Source: Micractinium sp. NFX-FRZ
Lineage: Eukaryota > Chlorophyta > Trebouxiophyceae > Chlorellales > Chlorellaceae
DNA: 64,000 bases
Direction of reading: 5' to 3'
Assembly: GCA_029339195.1 (NCBI GenBank)
Contig: JAPTJF010000088.1
Location: forward strand, 62,001-126,000
Shown here: one piece after another, positions 44,054 through 63,936 of the stretch
How positions within the stretch are numbered: the first letter of the stretch is position 1
Layout of the letters: each line of letters opens with the position of its first letter
The notes under the pieces: generated by a model
Database searches by the model: none
Seen by the model: only the letters and a program-made list of their open reading frames with translations
What the model was told of the DNA's origin: nothing
Translations under genes and position numbers: made by a program

Positions 44054-47000
44054 TCAAGCTGACATCCTGCGCATCTTCTTCGCTTGCTGCTTGGCTGCCT
44101 TTACAGCCTTGACAGCTGTGGCTGGGGGACCCCGCTTAGCCGCCTTGCCTGCTGCCTTGACCGCCGTGCCTGGCGTCTTGGCTGCTTTAGCAGCCGTGGG
44201 CGCCGTGCGCGGAGTTGCCGCCGCCTTGGGTGCCGTGCCAGGTGCTGCCCGCTTGCCCGCCTTGGAAGACTTGGGCTCAGGCTGCTGCGGCTCACCATCG
44301 CTGCTGCTCATGCCGCCATCACTCTCGCTGTCGCTGCTGGGTCCGGCGGCGCCGTTCGCTTGCGGCTCCGCCTGCCCGTTGGCCATGCCATCCAGCTGCC
44401 CAGCGTCCAGCTCCTGCTGTTCCGAGTCCGTGCTTGCATCTACCTCTGCTGCATCGCCATCTGCTGCACCGTTGGCTGCTGCCGCTGGCGCCAGCGCCGC
44501 AGCCGCTGCTGGCGCTTGCATGGGCAGCGCCCCGCCGCCGTGCAGAAGCGCGCGCACCGGCCGCTGCCGGGCTTGCTGCTGCTGCTGGCTGCCCGGCGGC
44601 GCCGCGCCGCCCTGCTGCCGCTCCCCGGCTGCCGCTGCGGCCTGAGGCCCGCGCGCTTGCTGCTCTCCCAACCCTTCACCGTCATCTGCTGGCTGCAGGC
44701 CCCCCATGGCGCCCAGGATGTAGTCACACAGGTATGTGGAGCGCAGCAGGCGGTCGGCACGGGCAAAGTGGCGCTGCGTGTACGGCAGCAGCCCCTCCAG
44801 TATGCTCGACAGGCCCGGCACCGCCAGCAGCTCCTGCAGCAGAACGTAAGGGGTGGTTGGGTGGTCAAGTTCAGGTTGGGTTGTTGCGGCCACCAGAGGC
44901 ATGTGCTCACAGGGCGCCACCGCAGCGGAAGCCACGGTGCTGGTGAGCAGGCCTGCCTGTGTGCGGAGCACGCACCTGTGGGCCCCGCTGGCGCAGCACC
45001 GCCTGCAGCATCGCCTGCGCCACGTGGCAGTTCTTGGCATTGGCATTCCACTCCCTGCACCATTGAGAGGGGTAAAGAGCTGCTAAGAAGTATCCTGGGG
45101 TGATGCAGCACCACAGAATAGGCATTGAAGTGAAGCACAAGCCACAGAGGCAGCAATGGAGCGGTGCGCAGGACACAGACACGCAAGGGCAGCCAGCAAA
45201 CGCGCTGACTGCAACTACAACAGCCAGGTCTCAACACGCTAAGCCTCAAGACGCGTCACTTGCCTGCAGTACTCGAGGCACTGCCGCAAGTCGTCCGCCC
45301 CCATGGCTGCCGCCAGCTGCCCCATGATGCGCCCGCCCTCCGCCTGCCCCTGCTCCATCGCCTGGCGCACCACCGCCAGCAGGCGCCCCGGGTGCCGCAT
45401 CTCAAAGGCCAGCGAGGAGGCGCGCTCATAGTCCGCGTCCTGTGGTGGGCGTGGTGGAACGGAGGGTGAGGCCAAGCCAAAGCATGTGTGATGAGGTGGC
45501 ACGCATGGTGCGGTGATGTTTGCCCACTCAGGTGCAGAGCATATAGGCATATGGAAAAGCCCGCCATTGTAAAACCACCTGCACGCTTCAGCAACCAACC
45601 CCCACGCCCCATGTACATGCCATGCGTGCACAACCGCCAGCAGACAGCGTGATGTGTGCCGCCCACCTTGAGCGCGTTTGCCAGGTCCTGCTCCTTGAGC
45701 ACCGACTGCTGTGCCAGCTCTGCAGCCTCGTCCGCGTCTGCTGCTGTGCAGTCCTCCCACACGGCAATGGCGCCGTCGCCGCCGCCGGTGGCCAGCAGGT
45801 CGCCGCTGGGCCCGCTGGGCGCCAGCGCCCACACCTTGTCGTCGTGCGCATCAAACGTGTTTACGCACTCTGCGGAGCAGGCCCATGGGGAAGGACGGAA
45901 CCAAAAGCATAAGAGGGCTGCAGGACAGCTGTGCCGCATTGTGACTGAGGTGAGCCAACTTGATCTGTGACTTGCTCAGCCTTCCTTGGGCACACACGTC
46001 AGGGCACAGGCAGCACCCTATGCAGGCGCTTCAGTACCAGTGCTCACCCGACAGGCGCACGCTCCAGAGCTTGACGAGGCCGTCTGCCCCCGAGGACACC
46101 AGCTGGGTGCCCGCTGACAGGAAGTCGAGGCGCAGCACCGAGGCCTGGTGGCCCTCAAAGGTGCGCAGGCAGGAGCCGTCAGCTAGGCTCCACAGGCGAA
46201 TGGTCTTGTCGCCTGTACGGTTTGCAGTGGGGGCAGTACAGCAGCATAGTTGGTGCCTGTCCAGGCTTGCGTCAAGCAGCCAAACCTGTTGATGTGCTCC
46301 TGCAGCAAGGCTTGGTCTTCCATACGAGCACCACCTGTCCCAAACCGCTCCACTCCTTCTTCCTACCACCTGGCCTCCTCTTGCTTGTCCTGCCCAGGTG
46401 GCCAGGCCGCCGGAAAACCAGTCGCCCCACTTGCCGGGCTTTCACACACACACACCTAAGTGCATCCCGCTCTGCAGACGCACACGCACACGCTCACCTG
46501 ACGCGGTGGCGACTGCCTGGTCGACCGGCGAGAAGGCGACCGCCCAGATGCCGCGCTTGTGGCCCTTGAGCGTGAGGGACAGCACCAGGTTTGGCAGCTT
46601 CCACACCTTGGCTGTGCGGTCCTGGCTGCCCGTGCAAATGACTGCAGGCAGGGTGTACAAGTGTTTGGGCAGCACAGTCGGAAACGCCGGCGGGCTGAGC
46701 TGTCGGTACCCACAACACCCAAGCAGGCGGATGCACGTGAGCAGGAGCATTGGCGCCGCGTGCTGCACCTGGCACTGGCTAGTTCAGCCCACGCCTTGCG
46801 TGCGTCTGCCCGGCGGGCTACGTCATGGATGGCAGCATACAAAAGGAACACGAGGCGATACTCCCCCCCATCTTGCTACACACCCGAGTCGTTGGGTGCC
46901 ACTGCCACTGAATTGATGTCCTTGTCGTGGGCAGCCACTGCGGCAGTCACGCGCAGCTTGGCGGGAGACTCAGCATCCAGCGCCAACCCCTTGGTGTCCC

Positions 47001-50000
47001 ACACCTGCAAAACCAAGAAGCAGTCACTCCACCTGATTAACAATATATCAGATGTCAAGAACACGCAGCTTGACGGGCAACTCGGCATCCAGCGCAAGCA
47101 TTTGGTGTGCCACAGGGCAGGCTGTTGTTGACAATTAACTTAAGATCACAGCATGGATGCGTGCCCACCAAGACAGCAGCTCATGGTCAGTGGCTAGACT
47201 TCAGTCCCCTGCTGCCCGCCGTGTTGATTCCATCAAGCAGTCAAGATCACACGCAGCTGGCCTTGAGCGCCCTCTGCATCCGTCTTGCTTCCTTCCCTCC
47301 TTCCCTCCTTGCTCTCTCACTTTCATCCTCGTCAGCACATACCTTCAACAGCTTGTCGGTGCCTCCAGAGGCCACAAAGTTGCCGCCCCGCCGCGCAAAC
47401 GCCACGCAGCTCACAGCGGACACATGGCCGGCGCCGACGCCTGAACACAGCAGGGGCGAATGCAGCACTGATTGGTACGGGCATGCACAGCATGCAGACG
47501 GTGCCTGTGTGCGTGCACTTGGTATCTGTGCACAAATGCACAGCAGGAAGGAGGCACAGAGAACAGAGCACGGGCAGGACCAACGACACGCACCCCTGCT
47601 GCCATGCACGCTGCTGCGCAGCTGAAGAACAGTCGTTGCGAGCGCACCAGCTGCCAGTAACTCACCGACGCAGCGTGCCGCAGGGAGGTGCCACAGGCGC
47701 ACACTTGCGTCCTTGCCCGCCGAAGCCAGCAGGGTGGTGCCGCCCGCCAGGCGCAGGGCATCCAGCGCCAGCACAGTGTCAGTATGGCCCGTCAGCGTAG
47801 CGGTGCAGCTCATGCTGGCGGCGTCAAAAATGCGGATCTGGTCGCTGTTTGTAGAGACCACCAGGTGGGTGGGCGGGCTGCCCGCCGCTGCCGCAGCTGG
47901 CTCCTGCTCGCCCTTGCCGCTGCCGCCTTGGCTGCTGCTGCTGCCTAGCGTGATGAATCGCATGTCGGTGACCTCGTCATTGTTGCCAATGAGCTGGCGA
48001 TCTACTGCCAGGTCAGCACCAGCTGGGCGGTGGAACAGCAGGCGGCAGTCTTGGGTGGCGGTCAACACGCCTGCTGCGCCCGGCAGCAGGGTGACCTCTA
48101 CTATGCCCCCAGCAGCGCTGGATGTGGCTGCTGCGCTGGCCGGCTGCTCGTACACACACTTCCCCGTGTCGGCGCGCCACAGGCGGAGCGTGCCCTTCTC
48201 GCCGCCAGTGGCAAAGCACACCGGGGGCGGCGCCCCCTTGGCCGCCTTTTTGCTGCTGCTGCTGCTGCTGGGCAGGCCGGGGAACATGGTTCCAGGCGGA
48301 AGATACGCCAGGCCTGCAGGAGAGGCCAGCAGGGGGACGTGAGATCCAAGAGAACCTGGCTTTCTCAGCTCGGGTGACGAAGATGGACAGAGACACGTAC
48401 ATTTGAAACACTACCAACTCTGGCCCGGGCAATAACCCAACAACTGCCCATCCGTCCTGGTCATCCACCCATCCACCTTCTAGTGCCCTTTTGCACCGGT
48501 ACTGTGGCGTGTTTGCGTAGCCTCTCGAACCCATCACCTGTGGACTTGCATACAACATGATCACACCTCCACGCACCTTCTAGCGCTTCATACACCGGCA
48601 CAGTGGCTATCTTGCTGTAGTCCCGCATGCTCCACACCGTCACCACGCTGTCGCGCCCGCCAGACAGCAGCGTCCAGCCGTCGGGAGAGAGGCTGAGCGA
48701 GGTGACCGCTGAGAAGTGGCCCTTGAGCACTGCAGGGGGCACACAATAGCATATGTGAGAACACAGGGGCATTGGGGAGGCTAAGGGAGGCGAGGGCAGA
48801 GAAGTGGCCCTTGACCTCTGCAAATTGCTTCTAATTGGAAGAGCATGTGTTGAGGTGGCACAGAGCGTTTGTGATGAAATCAAAGCATACCAAGGCATGA
48901 TTCCCGTGCATGCTGGGCACGCAACACACCACCTGAGCCGCATGCTCACCTGCTGCACACGACTTGGTCACCAGGTCCCACACCCGCACTTCCGCATCGT
49001 CGCTAGCGCTGATCAGCATGAGCTGGCGCGGGTGGAAGAGCACGCGCAGCACCACGCCGCTGCAACGCAAGTAGGCAGGCAGACGGGCAGGCTCAACGAT
49101 TGAGCAGTCAAGAGGTTTGCAGGCGCAAGGCTGGTGCAGGAAAGGCAAAAGAGGGATGTGGTATGGAAGGAAGCAGAATGGTTTCGAGCTTGAGGGAACT
49201 GCCCGCCCCTTTTTGACAGAGCGCAGCGCTGGTGGCTGTGTACGCCCTGGTACCCAAGGGCCGCCTCGGGCGGGGGGGTCTCCGTGAGGAGCCCGCGCCC
49301 CCGCCCGCGGGCGCTGTCGCATGGCTATGACTCGAGCGCCGCTCCATGGGGGGAGGAGGGTGATTTTAAGGGCCATGCTTTCTTGCATGCCGGGTGGGCG
49401 GCAGGGTCGGTGCACGTGCAAGGGTGCTGCTCCAGTGGACGACGAGCAGTGAGAGGTGCGAGGTGCTGATGCTGGGCAAATGGAGCTGGGATGGCACCAG
49501 CACGCTGCCTGCGAAACCCAACCACCGCACCCCCATCCCCTGCACCCCTCAGCCTCAATCACCTGTGGCCAGTGAAGGAATGAGTGCAGAACCCGCCGTC
49601 CACGTCCCACACCCGCACTGTCCGGTCTGCACTGCTGGTGGCCAGCAAGCCGCCTGTTGCATCAACTGCCATGTCAGCTACGGGCGCCTTGTGCCCCTTG
49701 TAGCTGCGCAGCGCCTGCCCGCTTTCCAGCGACCAGCAGCGCAGCTGCAGGCTGCGTGACGCCGCAAAGAGCAGGCGTGCATCGGGGCTGAGCGCCAGCG
49801 ATGTCACCGGCTCCGAATCCTGCGAGAGAGAGGGCAGGCAGCAGGGGGCAGGGGGTAGGCAGGCACAGTCAGCAGGTGATCTGGTGCCCGCTCAGACCAT
49901 GCTTAGACAGCAATGACAATGTGGCTAATCGTAGATATACAACCCACTGTATTTACAACCCACTGCGCCATGCAGAGGAGACGAACAGAAGCAGCAATGC

Positions 50001-50349
50001 GTGCTAAGCATTCCCAACCAGAAGCTGCAGCTTACCCCAGGCAGAGACTTCACAATGGCACCTGATGCCACGTCCACCAACTGCATAGCATCAAAAAAGG
50101 CACTATCAGTCGGGCATTCTGGGCCAAGGCAGTGATGCGAGTGTTGCAGCGCCTTCATGCACCCCCCGTCCAGGAAAGCCTCGAGAATCCCAGGCCTCCC
50201 TCTGCCCACCCCGAAAAAGTCCTCACTTTGACTTCATCTGCGCAGGCGCAGGCCAGCAGCCGCCCATCGGCTGACAGCTGCGTCGGGCCGCCTGTGTAGA
50301 ACACTTCAAGCTTGGAGCGCACACGGTAGTTCTGCTTAGCGGCCGCCAT
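44054..50349 (-). CDS. UTP13: UTP13/TBL3 WD40 protein of the small-subunit processome
   Basis: Component of the U3 snoRNP / SSU processome that processes 18S pre-rRNA in the nucleolus. Fourteen exons agree in phase: 50349-50227, 50080-50036, 49819-49563, 49059-48950, 48729-48577, 48313-47666, 47440-47343, 47004-46884, 46641-46498, 46212-46048, 45869-45667, 45439-45264, 45054-44976, 44833-44054 (1033 aa). Many WD40 blades are visible, for example DMAVDATGGLLATSSADRTV, LFHPRQLMLISASDDAEV, SLSLSPDGWTLLSGGRDSVV, NFVASGGTDKLLK, VICTGSQDRTAKVWKL, and DKTIRLWSL. The Utp13 C-terminal domain follows (QCLEYCREWNANAKNCHVAQ, then LSSILEGLLPYTQRHFARAD). A Lys/Ala-rich, acidic-patched tail ends the protein and suits a nucleolar protein. 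The donor at 45263 is GC. Two introns hold copies of adjacent exon starts. Confidence 0.93.
47062..47115 (-). repeat. ghost copy of UTP13 exon 8 start
   Basis: The plus strand here matches 46948-47006. The minus strand reads WHTK then LALDAELPVKL-like sequence, against VWDTKGLALDAESPAKL in the real exon. It lies in intron 7, just upstream of the real exon. Confidence 0.8.
48790..48822 (-). repeat. ghost copy of UTP13 exon 5 start
   Basis: GAGAAGTGGCCCTTGA is shared with 48711-48726. The minus strand reads a VKGHFSALAS-like stretch, against VLKGHFSAVTS at the start of the real exon. It lies in intron 4. Confidence 0.75.
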
Positions 50350-50923
50350 GGTGGCCGGCACGCCCCCCTGCACTGAGTCCTGAAACATGAGCAGTGAAAC
50401 GTACAAGGGCAGCGCGTCGGCATCAGCAATGCGGGCAGCACTGCCCTGCAAAACAGGACCGAAGGCTGGCAGCGCAGGCGGCAGAGGCGGCAGCATGTGG
50501 TGGACAGCGGCAGCACAGCGCCCGGCCCGTAGCTGGAGCGCGCGGCGAAATGCCCGGCTGTATGTGATGCAGCTCTTTCGACCAGCCCAGCCCCCAAGGG
50601 GCTTGCCAGAGCCTCGCAGCATGCATGGCGCTCTCAAAGCACCGCCGATGGCCACCCCCGTCTCACCTTTAGCTCCTGTGAATGTAAATCCCTAACGATA
50701 TGCCACTGCGCCACCGCTGTGCTGAGCTCCCCTTTGTGCCGACTATTGCGGCATGGGACTTCGGGGCGGCGCCGGAAAACTCAGGTGTAACAATCCCCCA
50801 CAGCAGAAGAAGAAGAAGAAGATGACACGCTTGGGTGACTGGGGGGTGATACGCGACAGCCTGGCTGGCGGCGGCTAATGCCGCCGCTGCCAGACTGCCG
50901 ACCCACCCCCTTGGAGGGGCCTG
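50350..50923. other. intergenic: UTP13 promoter region
   Basis: Upstream of the UTP13 start (ATG after GCCACC). A short AAG run lies at 50805-50823 on the plus strand. No gene is recognised. Confidence 0.45.
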
Positions 50924-51208
50924 TTAGCCAGGGTCAGCCCGTTCCAACTCTTTCAGGAGCTTGCCTCTCGTTTTCCAGATGTTCTCAGTGCTCGAAACTG
51001 CAGCATTCAGCACCCGCCCAACCGCGCGTGTCGCCCCCTGCGCACTCACCCCACACTCCAGTAGTCCCTCCGCCAGCGTAGCTGTGACCAGGCCCGAATG
51101 CGAAACCACCACCGGGTACACAGTCACCTCCCAGGCAGTAGCCTGGCCCCTCAAATAATCCGCCCAAGCAGCATGCTGCCGCACTTTGTCCCGCAACACT
51201 TCAACCAT
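50924..51208 (-). pseudogene. C-terminal fragment of a non-LTR reverse transcriptase-like ORF
   Basis: The frame reads FEFGHTSDKNMVEVLRDKVR just across 51208, then QHAAWADYLRGQ, WEVTVYPVVVSHSGLVT and a helical tail ending at 50924. An x-x-G-x-T-S-D block, followed some 30 residues later by W-x-V-x-x-Y-P-V-V-V, matches the region just after the polymerase domain in LINE-type ORF2 proteins, as I recall it for plants and algae. No polymerase or endonuclease motifs lie upstream, so this is a solo remnant in the 3' flank of SRP14. Family call is from motif memory. Confidence 0.5.
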
Positions 51209-51640
51209 ATTTTTGTCACTGGTATGGCCAAATTCAAAATTGCAACAATGCAGGGGAACGTGTCGGATGCGCCTGACATCATAGATGACATGGCGGCGGG
51301 AGCGGCACCTCTGGCTGACGCTTGCGAGTGACCAGTTTCAAGCAATATTGTGGACAAGCAGAGTGAGCAGATGTACGTGACAAGTCTAGGAAAACAGAAT
51401 AGCAGGTAGTCGGAGAGTATGGGGCAATGCAAGTTGGCGCACAAAACGGAAGAGTCAGGCAAGGTGGGAGCCGTGCAGGGAGTGGGCCTGCCAATGTGGC
51501 CTTCCCCAACACCGGAATGCTACAATGAGCGGCCAGCTCCGACTAGAGCGGCCTCATACCAGCATCTGGGGGAGTGCGCAAGTGGCCCACTGGACAGATT
51601 AGCTCTTAAGCAGCACTGCTCACAAGGGCCGCGTAGCCAG
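51209..51640. other. SRP14 3' flank
   Basis: Apart from the last bases of the reverse-transcriptase-like frame, no gene is seen here. It should contain the SRP14 3' UTR. No minus-strand TGTAA is close to the stop, perhaps because the inserted remnant displaced it. Confidence 0.4.
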
Positions 51641-52955
51641 CTACCGCCCCTGCTTTGTGCGGTCCCGCTTCTTCAGAGAGTCCATGTGAGCCTGCCAGGA
51701 GGACAAAATTGTGCTCACTTCAGTTGTGGCCGTGGAGGCAAACAGGGCTCAAGAGCAGGCCACTTGGTTTGCACAGCATGTGCTACCAGGCGGGGCCATG
51801 TGCGCTCGCTCCTCTCCTGGCTGCTTGGCTGTGCACGCCGAATGTTCAGCTCACACATGCCTGCGTTCACGTCCGGCAACACTGGCCACTTGCACTTCCT
51901 CCACTTGCCCCAACCGCCCTTCCTCCCACCTGCATGCTGCTGGTGTAGGACTTCCGCCCGACCATCAGACCCGTTCTTACCACCAACGCACCAGACTCAT
52001 CTACTCATCGGACCCCATACCCACCCACGCACATGAAGGTGGTGGTATACGACTCCTGGAACCGTGGCCCACCCATCCACCCTACCCGCCCCACCCCATC
52101 TGTCATTACTCGACCCCGCCCTTTCCCTACCCACCCGCATGATGGTGGTGTACGATTCCTGGAACCGCGCAAGCTCACTGCCCTGCACCACCGTGCTCAG
52201 CTTGCGACTGCCGTCGGTGGCGCGCACAAGGCAGTGATACTCCAGCCCAGAGTAGTCCTTCTTCCCCTTGCGCGGCTTCAAGTTGGCTGCAGAGAGAATG
52301 CCGAGAGGCATACAGTTGGGAGTTAGGCCAGGGCACGTATAGTTCAGTCCACGGTAATCCTTGTTCCCCTAGCACATGTTCGTGTTGGCTGCAAGGACAG
52401 GAGATGAGGACAGAACGCAACGCAAGGGTGGGTCGAACAACAGCAGTGGTACTCCAGACCCAAGACATCCTTCTTCCCCGTGCGCGACTCATGTGGGCTG
52501 CAGGGAAACAAACTAGTTGGATGAACTGCTGCATCAACAGGACAGCTGTATGCTGCTAGAAGCTTGACAGGGAGCTCACTACAGCTCTCCTGTCGTTTGT
52601 GGGTGCAGGCAAGGTACTGCGTGATCTGCCCTTTCCCAAGCTGCACAGTTCAGCACACCCCTCACCCCAGCCAGTTCCCCAGAAACTGCAAATTAAGCAA
52701 GGAACTCACTCCGCTTCATCGTCACCCACACGGTCCCCTTCTCAGCAGTCTTCTTCTCCTCATACAGCCTGCAGGGTTAAAAGCGAGGGATTTTGGCTTG
52801 TGCCTGCACCAAGCTTGCACAGCCTGCTCATGCGAGCCCTGGCTGGCCAGGTTACATTCTGCCTGCCTGACGTCCATGCACAAAAGTGAGAGTCAGAAAG
52901 CCGCAGCTCACCTGTGTAGCTGCGTGAGGAAGCCACCATTATCCAGAAGCACCAT
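51641..52955 (-). CDS. SRP14: signal recognition particle 14 kDa protein (SRP14)
   Basis: SRP14 pairs with SRP9 on the Alu domain of SRP RNA and causes elongation arrest during ER targeting. Four exons agree in phase: 52955-52912, 52768-52710, 52286-52135, 51691-51641 (101 aa, near the usual 105-135). The sequence reads MVLLDNGGFLTQLHRLYEEK, KGTVWVTMKR, LKPRKGKKDYSGLEYHCLVR, ATDGSRKLSTVVQGSELARF and QESYTTIMRAHMDSLKKRDR. The MVLL start, ATDGxxKxST block and LKKRDR tail are diagnostic. Only exon 4 completes the tail; it lies beyond a 443-base intron that contains a copy of the exon 3 end. Intron 2 contains two copies of the exon 3 start. Confidence 0.95.
52021..52068 (-). repeat. ghost copy of SRP14 exon 3 end with donor
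   Basis: Resembles 52131-52170. The minus strand reads RFQESYTTTFM, against RFQESYTTIMR, and is followed by GTGGGTGGG like the real donor side. It lies in intron 3, downstream of exon 3. Confidence 0.85.
52332..52394 (-). repeat. ghost copy 1 of SRP14 exon 3 start
   Basis: The minus strand has TTGCAGCCAACACGAACATG, against CTGCAGCCAACTTGAAGCCG at the real exon, then a GGGGAACAAGGATTACCGTG-like stretch. The acceptor is intact, but an in-frame TAG interrupts the reading. Confidence 0.8.
52441..52503 (-). repeat. ghost copy 2 of SRP14 exon 3 start
   Basis: The minus strand has CTGCAGCCCACATGAGTCGC, then CACGGGGAAGAAGGATGTC and CTGGAGTACCACTGC. It follows the real exon start for about 60 bases with a one-base deletion that breaks the frame. 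The acceptor is intact. Confidence 0.85.
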
Positions 52956-53925
52956 GGTCTGCACGCACAAGGCAGCAGCAACTGAAAAGAATCTTTATGA
53001 CGTGGTTTTCAGCCACGCAGGTTCCTGTTCCCACTGTTCAAGACCCTCAACACTTTGGTGTTCATAAACTTGGCTTCGTTTGCCACAAGCAGCAGGACGG
53101 CAGTGGCTTGGCAGGCAGCACTCGCGCTTACCCAGGCGCCTAATACTCGGCAACACGAGCTGGGGGGACAATCCTCGGAAATGCTGCAGGGCAGGGCCAG
53201 CCAGGTGGGCAGTCACAATGCAAAGCGAGCGCTGCTGAGCAGGCAGGTGACGGCGGCGGCAGCAGAAGCACAATAGGCGGCTGGCGGCAGGGCTGACCGC
53301 CGCGCCTTCCTGCAGGCCCGGGGCTGGCGCGCTGCGCAACGTCACGCCATCACAAGCTGCTGCAACTGCACAAGCGGCAGGCAGGCGCAGACTCGGGCAG
53401 AGTGGGAGAGCGCGCAGCGGGACAGCGACTCACCGCCGCAAACCCCCGCAGTCGCAGCCTAACAGGAGCTGCACAGCATGATCGAGCCTCTTTGCCCGCC
53501 TGCCTGGCGGCACTGTACTGCAGGCAGTACGATGGCGGTGGCTGCGCCACTTGAAGCCCCTGAGAGCTGTACATTGCTGTTGCCATCCTACTTCTGGGGG
53601 GACACATGGACATATGTTCTAGGATGTGTGGTGGCCTGGCTGCAGGGGGTCACCATCCCCCCGGGTGTCTTGCACAGCCCAGGCCGCCCACAGCCAAGCC
53701 GCATCCAGGCACACCCCTTGCTTTGCACTCGCTTTGTCTACTTGGTATACTCCCACAAGACGTTACAGTGGGCAGGCCGTGTGCTTCTTGCTTCTGCTGC
53801 ATCAGAGGGCTACTGCAAGTGCTGCCGTCTGATTAAAAACTGCACACGCGATGCCGGCTGCTGCAATTGCTTTCGGCTGAACCAGACGGAAGCAGCTCGG
53901 CTGGATCAGATGTTTGCCGGCTGAA
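52956..53925. other. intergenic: SRP14 promoter and PKG 3' flank
   Basis: No supported gene. A 149-codon plus-strand frame (53478-53924) has an ATG but no family motif and Cys-rich chance composition. Three imperfect copies of CGGCTGAATCAGA-like sequence run at 53873-53932. A minus-strand TGTAA lies at 53763-53767, 159 bases after the PKG stop. Confidence 0.45.
53763..53767 (-). terminator. TGTAA polyadenylation signal of the PKG-type gene
   Basis: Minus-strand TGTAA 159 bases past the stop at 53926. Confidence 0.35.
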
Positions 53926-58663
<4,738 letters not shown>

Positions 58664-59351
58664 GACTGAGCGCCTGCAGGCACGGGCGGGCGGGTGGCTC
58701 AGCACTTGGGGGGGTTGTGAGGCGTGGCGGCGGCGCAGCGGCGGCGGCAGTTGCCCGGCCCCCAGCCCGCTGGGCGTTGGCCCGCGGCGACGCGCGACAT
58801 CCTGCACTGCATTGCGCATCTCGTTGCGAGGGCAACGGGGCGGCGACCGGCGCGGGACAGCCGGCTGGAGCAAGTCAGTTGACTCCCCGTTAGAGGCTTG
58901 CCTATAAGCGAAACCCGATGATCCGGCGAAAGGTCGTCCGAAACGGCGCTGGCAGCAGCCGTGCCTCGCCAGCAGTTGCGCCGGCACAAGAGAGCCCGCG
59001 GGAGTCGTCCAAAGGGAGCCCTCAAGCTGCGCAAATGCCTTGAACAGGCACAGCGACACAGAACAGACGGCGCAGTGGCCATCCCATGTGGGATGCAGCG
59101 CGCTTGCAGGGGCCCCGCCAGCTGCCGCCAGGACGCCCGGTGGGAGCTGTCCAGCCGGCCTCTCCCGATCACAATCTTGCTATACTCATGACAGTGCTGC
59201 TTATCTTGCAAGAACCGTTTTGTACATACAGAATGTAAGGTGGGGCACTGCAGGGTCCGGCTATGGCTGGCTGCCCTGCAGTGTGATGCGCCGCTTCTTT
59301 TGGTGGCACCAGCTCTCAGCGAAATTTCTAGAAAAGACGAGTTTTTTCTCA
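58664..59351. other. intergenic: PKG promoter and RF1 3' flank
   Basis: Same-strand gap without a recognised gene. It must hold the promoter and leader of the PKG-type gene and the 3' UTR of RF1. Confidence 0.5.
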
Positions 59352-63144
<3,793 letters not shown>

Positions 63145-63505
63145 TGGTGCCCACACGCAAAGCGCTGTGGTGCAAGCCTTCCCGCTTGGAACTTTGTGCT
63201 GAGGTGTGCGATTGCACTCTAGACTGCTCCACAATAGTTGTTGTAAAGCCCAGCGGGCGAGGATAAAGTTGCCGCCAGCAGGTGGGCTTAGCCGCCAGAC
63301 GGGCGGGTGGCCATCAGGCAGGATGGCGGCCAGCACCGCCAGAAGAGGTACAGTAAAATGATGCTGGGAGAAATTGGGGATAAAAATAGCTACTGATACA
63401 GAAGGCTGCTAGTATGTAAAAGCACTCCTGAGGGTGGGTGGCAGCCGACGCATGTGCCCACCCACCACCACTATCGCGGGCAGGCGAGCCTCATTGACAC
63501 CTCGT
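63145..63505. other. intergenic: RF1 promoter and cyclin 3' flank
   Basis: No gene seen. It holds the RF1 promoter and the 3' UTR of the cyclin gene; no minus-strand TGTAA was found. Confidence 0.5.
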
Positions 63506-63936
63506 TTATTTTGGCTTGTCTGCCGCTTCATGGCCATCTCCGCTGCTGCCTGCTTGTGCCGGCAACGCTTCCAAGGACCCCATTGCCGGCAGGTGGTAGA
63601 ATGGGGTGGTGGTGGCACAGCACAGCCACTGCGGCCCGCGGTACTTGTCCCGGACTGCAGCAGCAGCAGAGGGCAGACACCGTTAGTGGGCGGGACCGGG
63701 CATGCCAACCAACAAGCCAGCGCAGTCTACTGAATGCTCCTTGTCCACGCCTCCTACTCGTGGCAGCACACTCGCAGCATTGGCCCAGTGCAGCATCTGC
63801 CTGCCCATCCCACCCACCTGGTAGGTACGGGGATGCGTAGTCGCGTGCTGTATGCGCCGCGCGCTGCAGCGCCAGCAGGCGCCGCATGCATGGGCGCAGC
63901 TGCTCCACTGAGTAGCGCGTGACCGATGGCAGGTGG
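63506..63936 (-). CDS. cyclin (A/B type), C-terminal exons only
   Basis: Last two exons of a probable mitotic cyclin, an activating partner of a cyclin-dependent kinase. The exons are 63936-63818 and 63654-63506, joined in phase 1; the gene continues past the right edge. They read HLPSVTRYSVEQLRPCMRRL and LALQRAAHTARDYASPYLP, then VRDKYRGPQWLCCATTTPF. This follows the last helix of the cyclin C-terminal fold (Y-S-x-E-x-L-x-x-C, then V-R-x-K-Y). The final 30 residues (SLEALPAQAGSSGDGHEAAD...) are low in similarity to anything I recall. The call rests on about 60 residues, so the subclass is uncertain. Confidence 0.6.

Noticed and set aside
53478..53924. 149-codon plus-strand frame with ATG, opposite the PKG 3' flank
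   Set aside because: Trp/Cys-rich chance composition and three tandem repeat units at its end; no family or promoter evidence.
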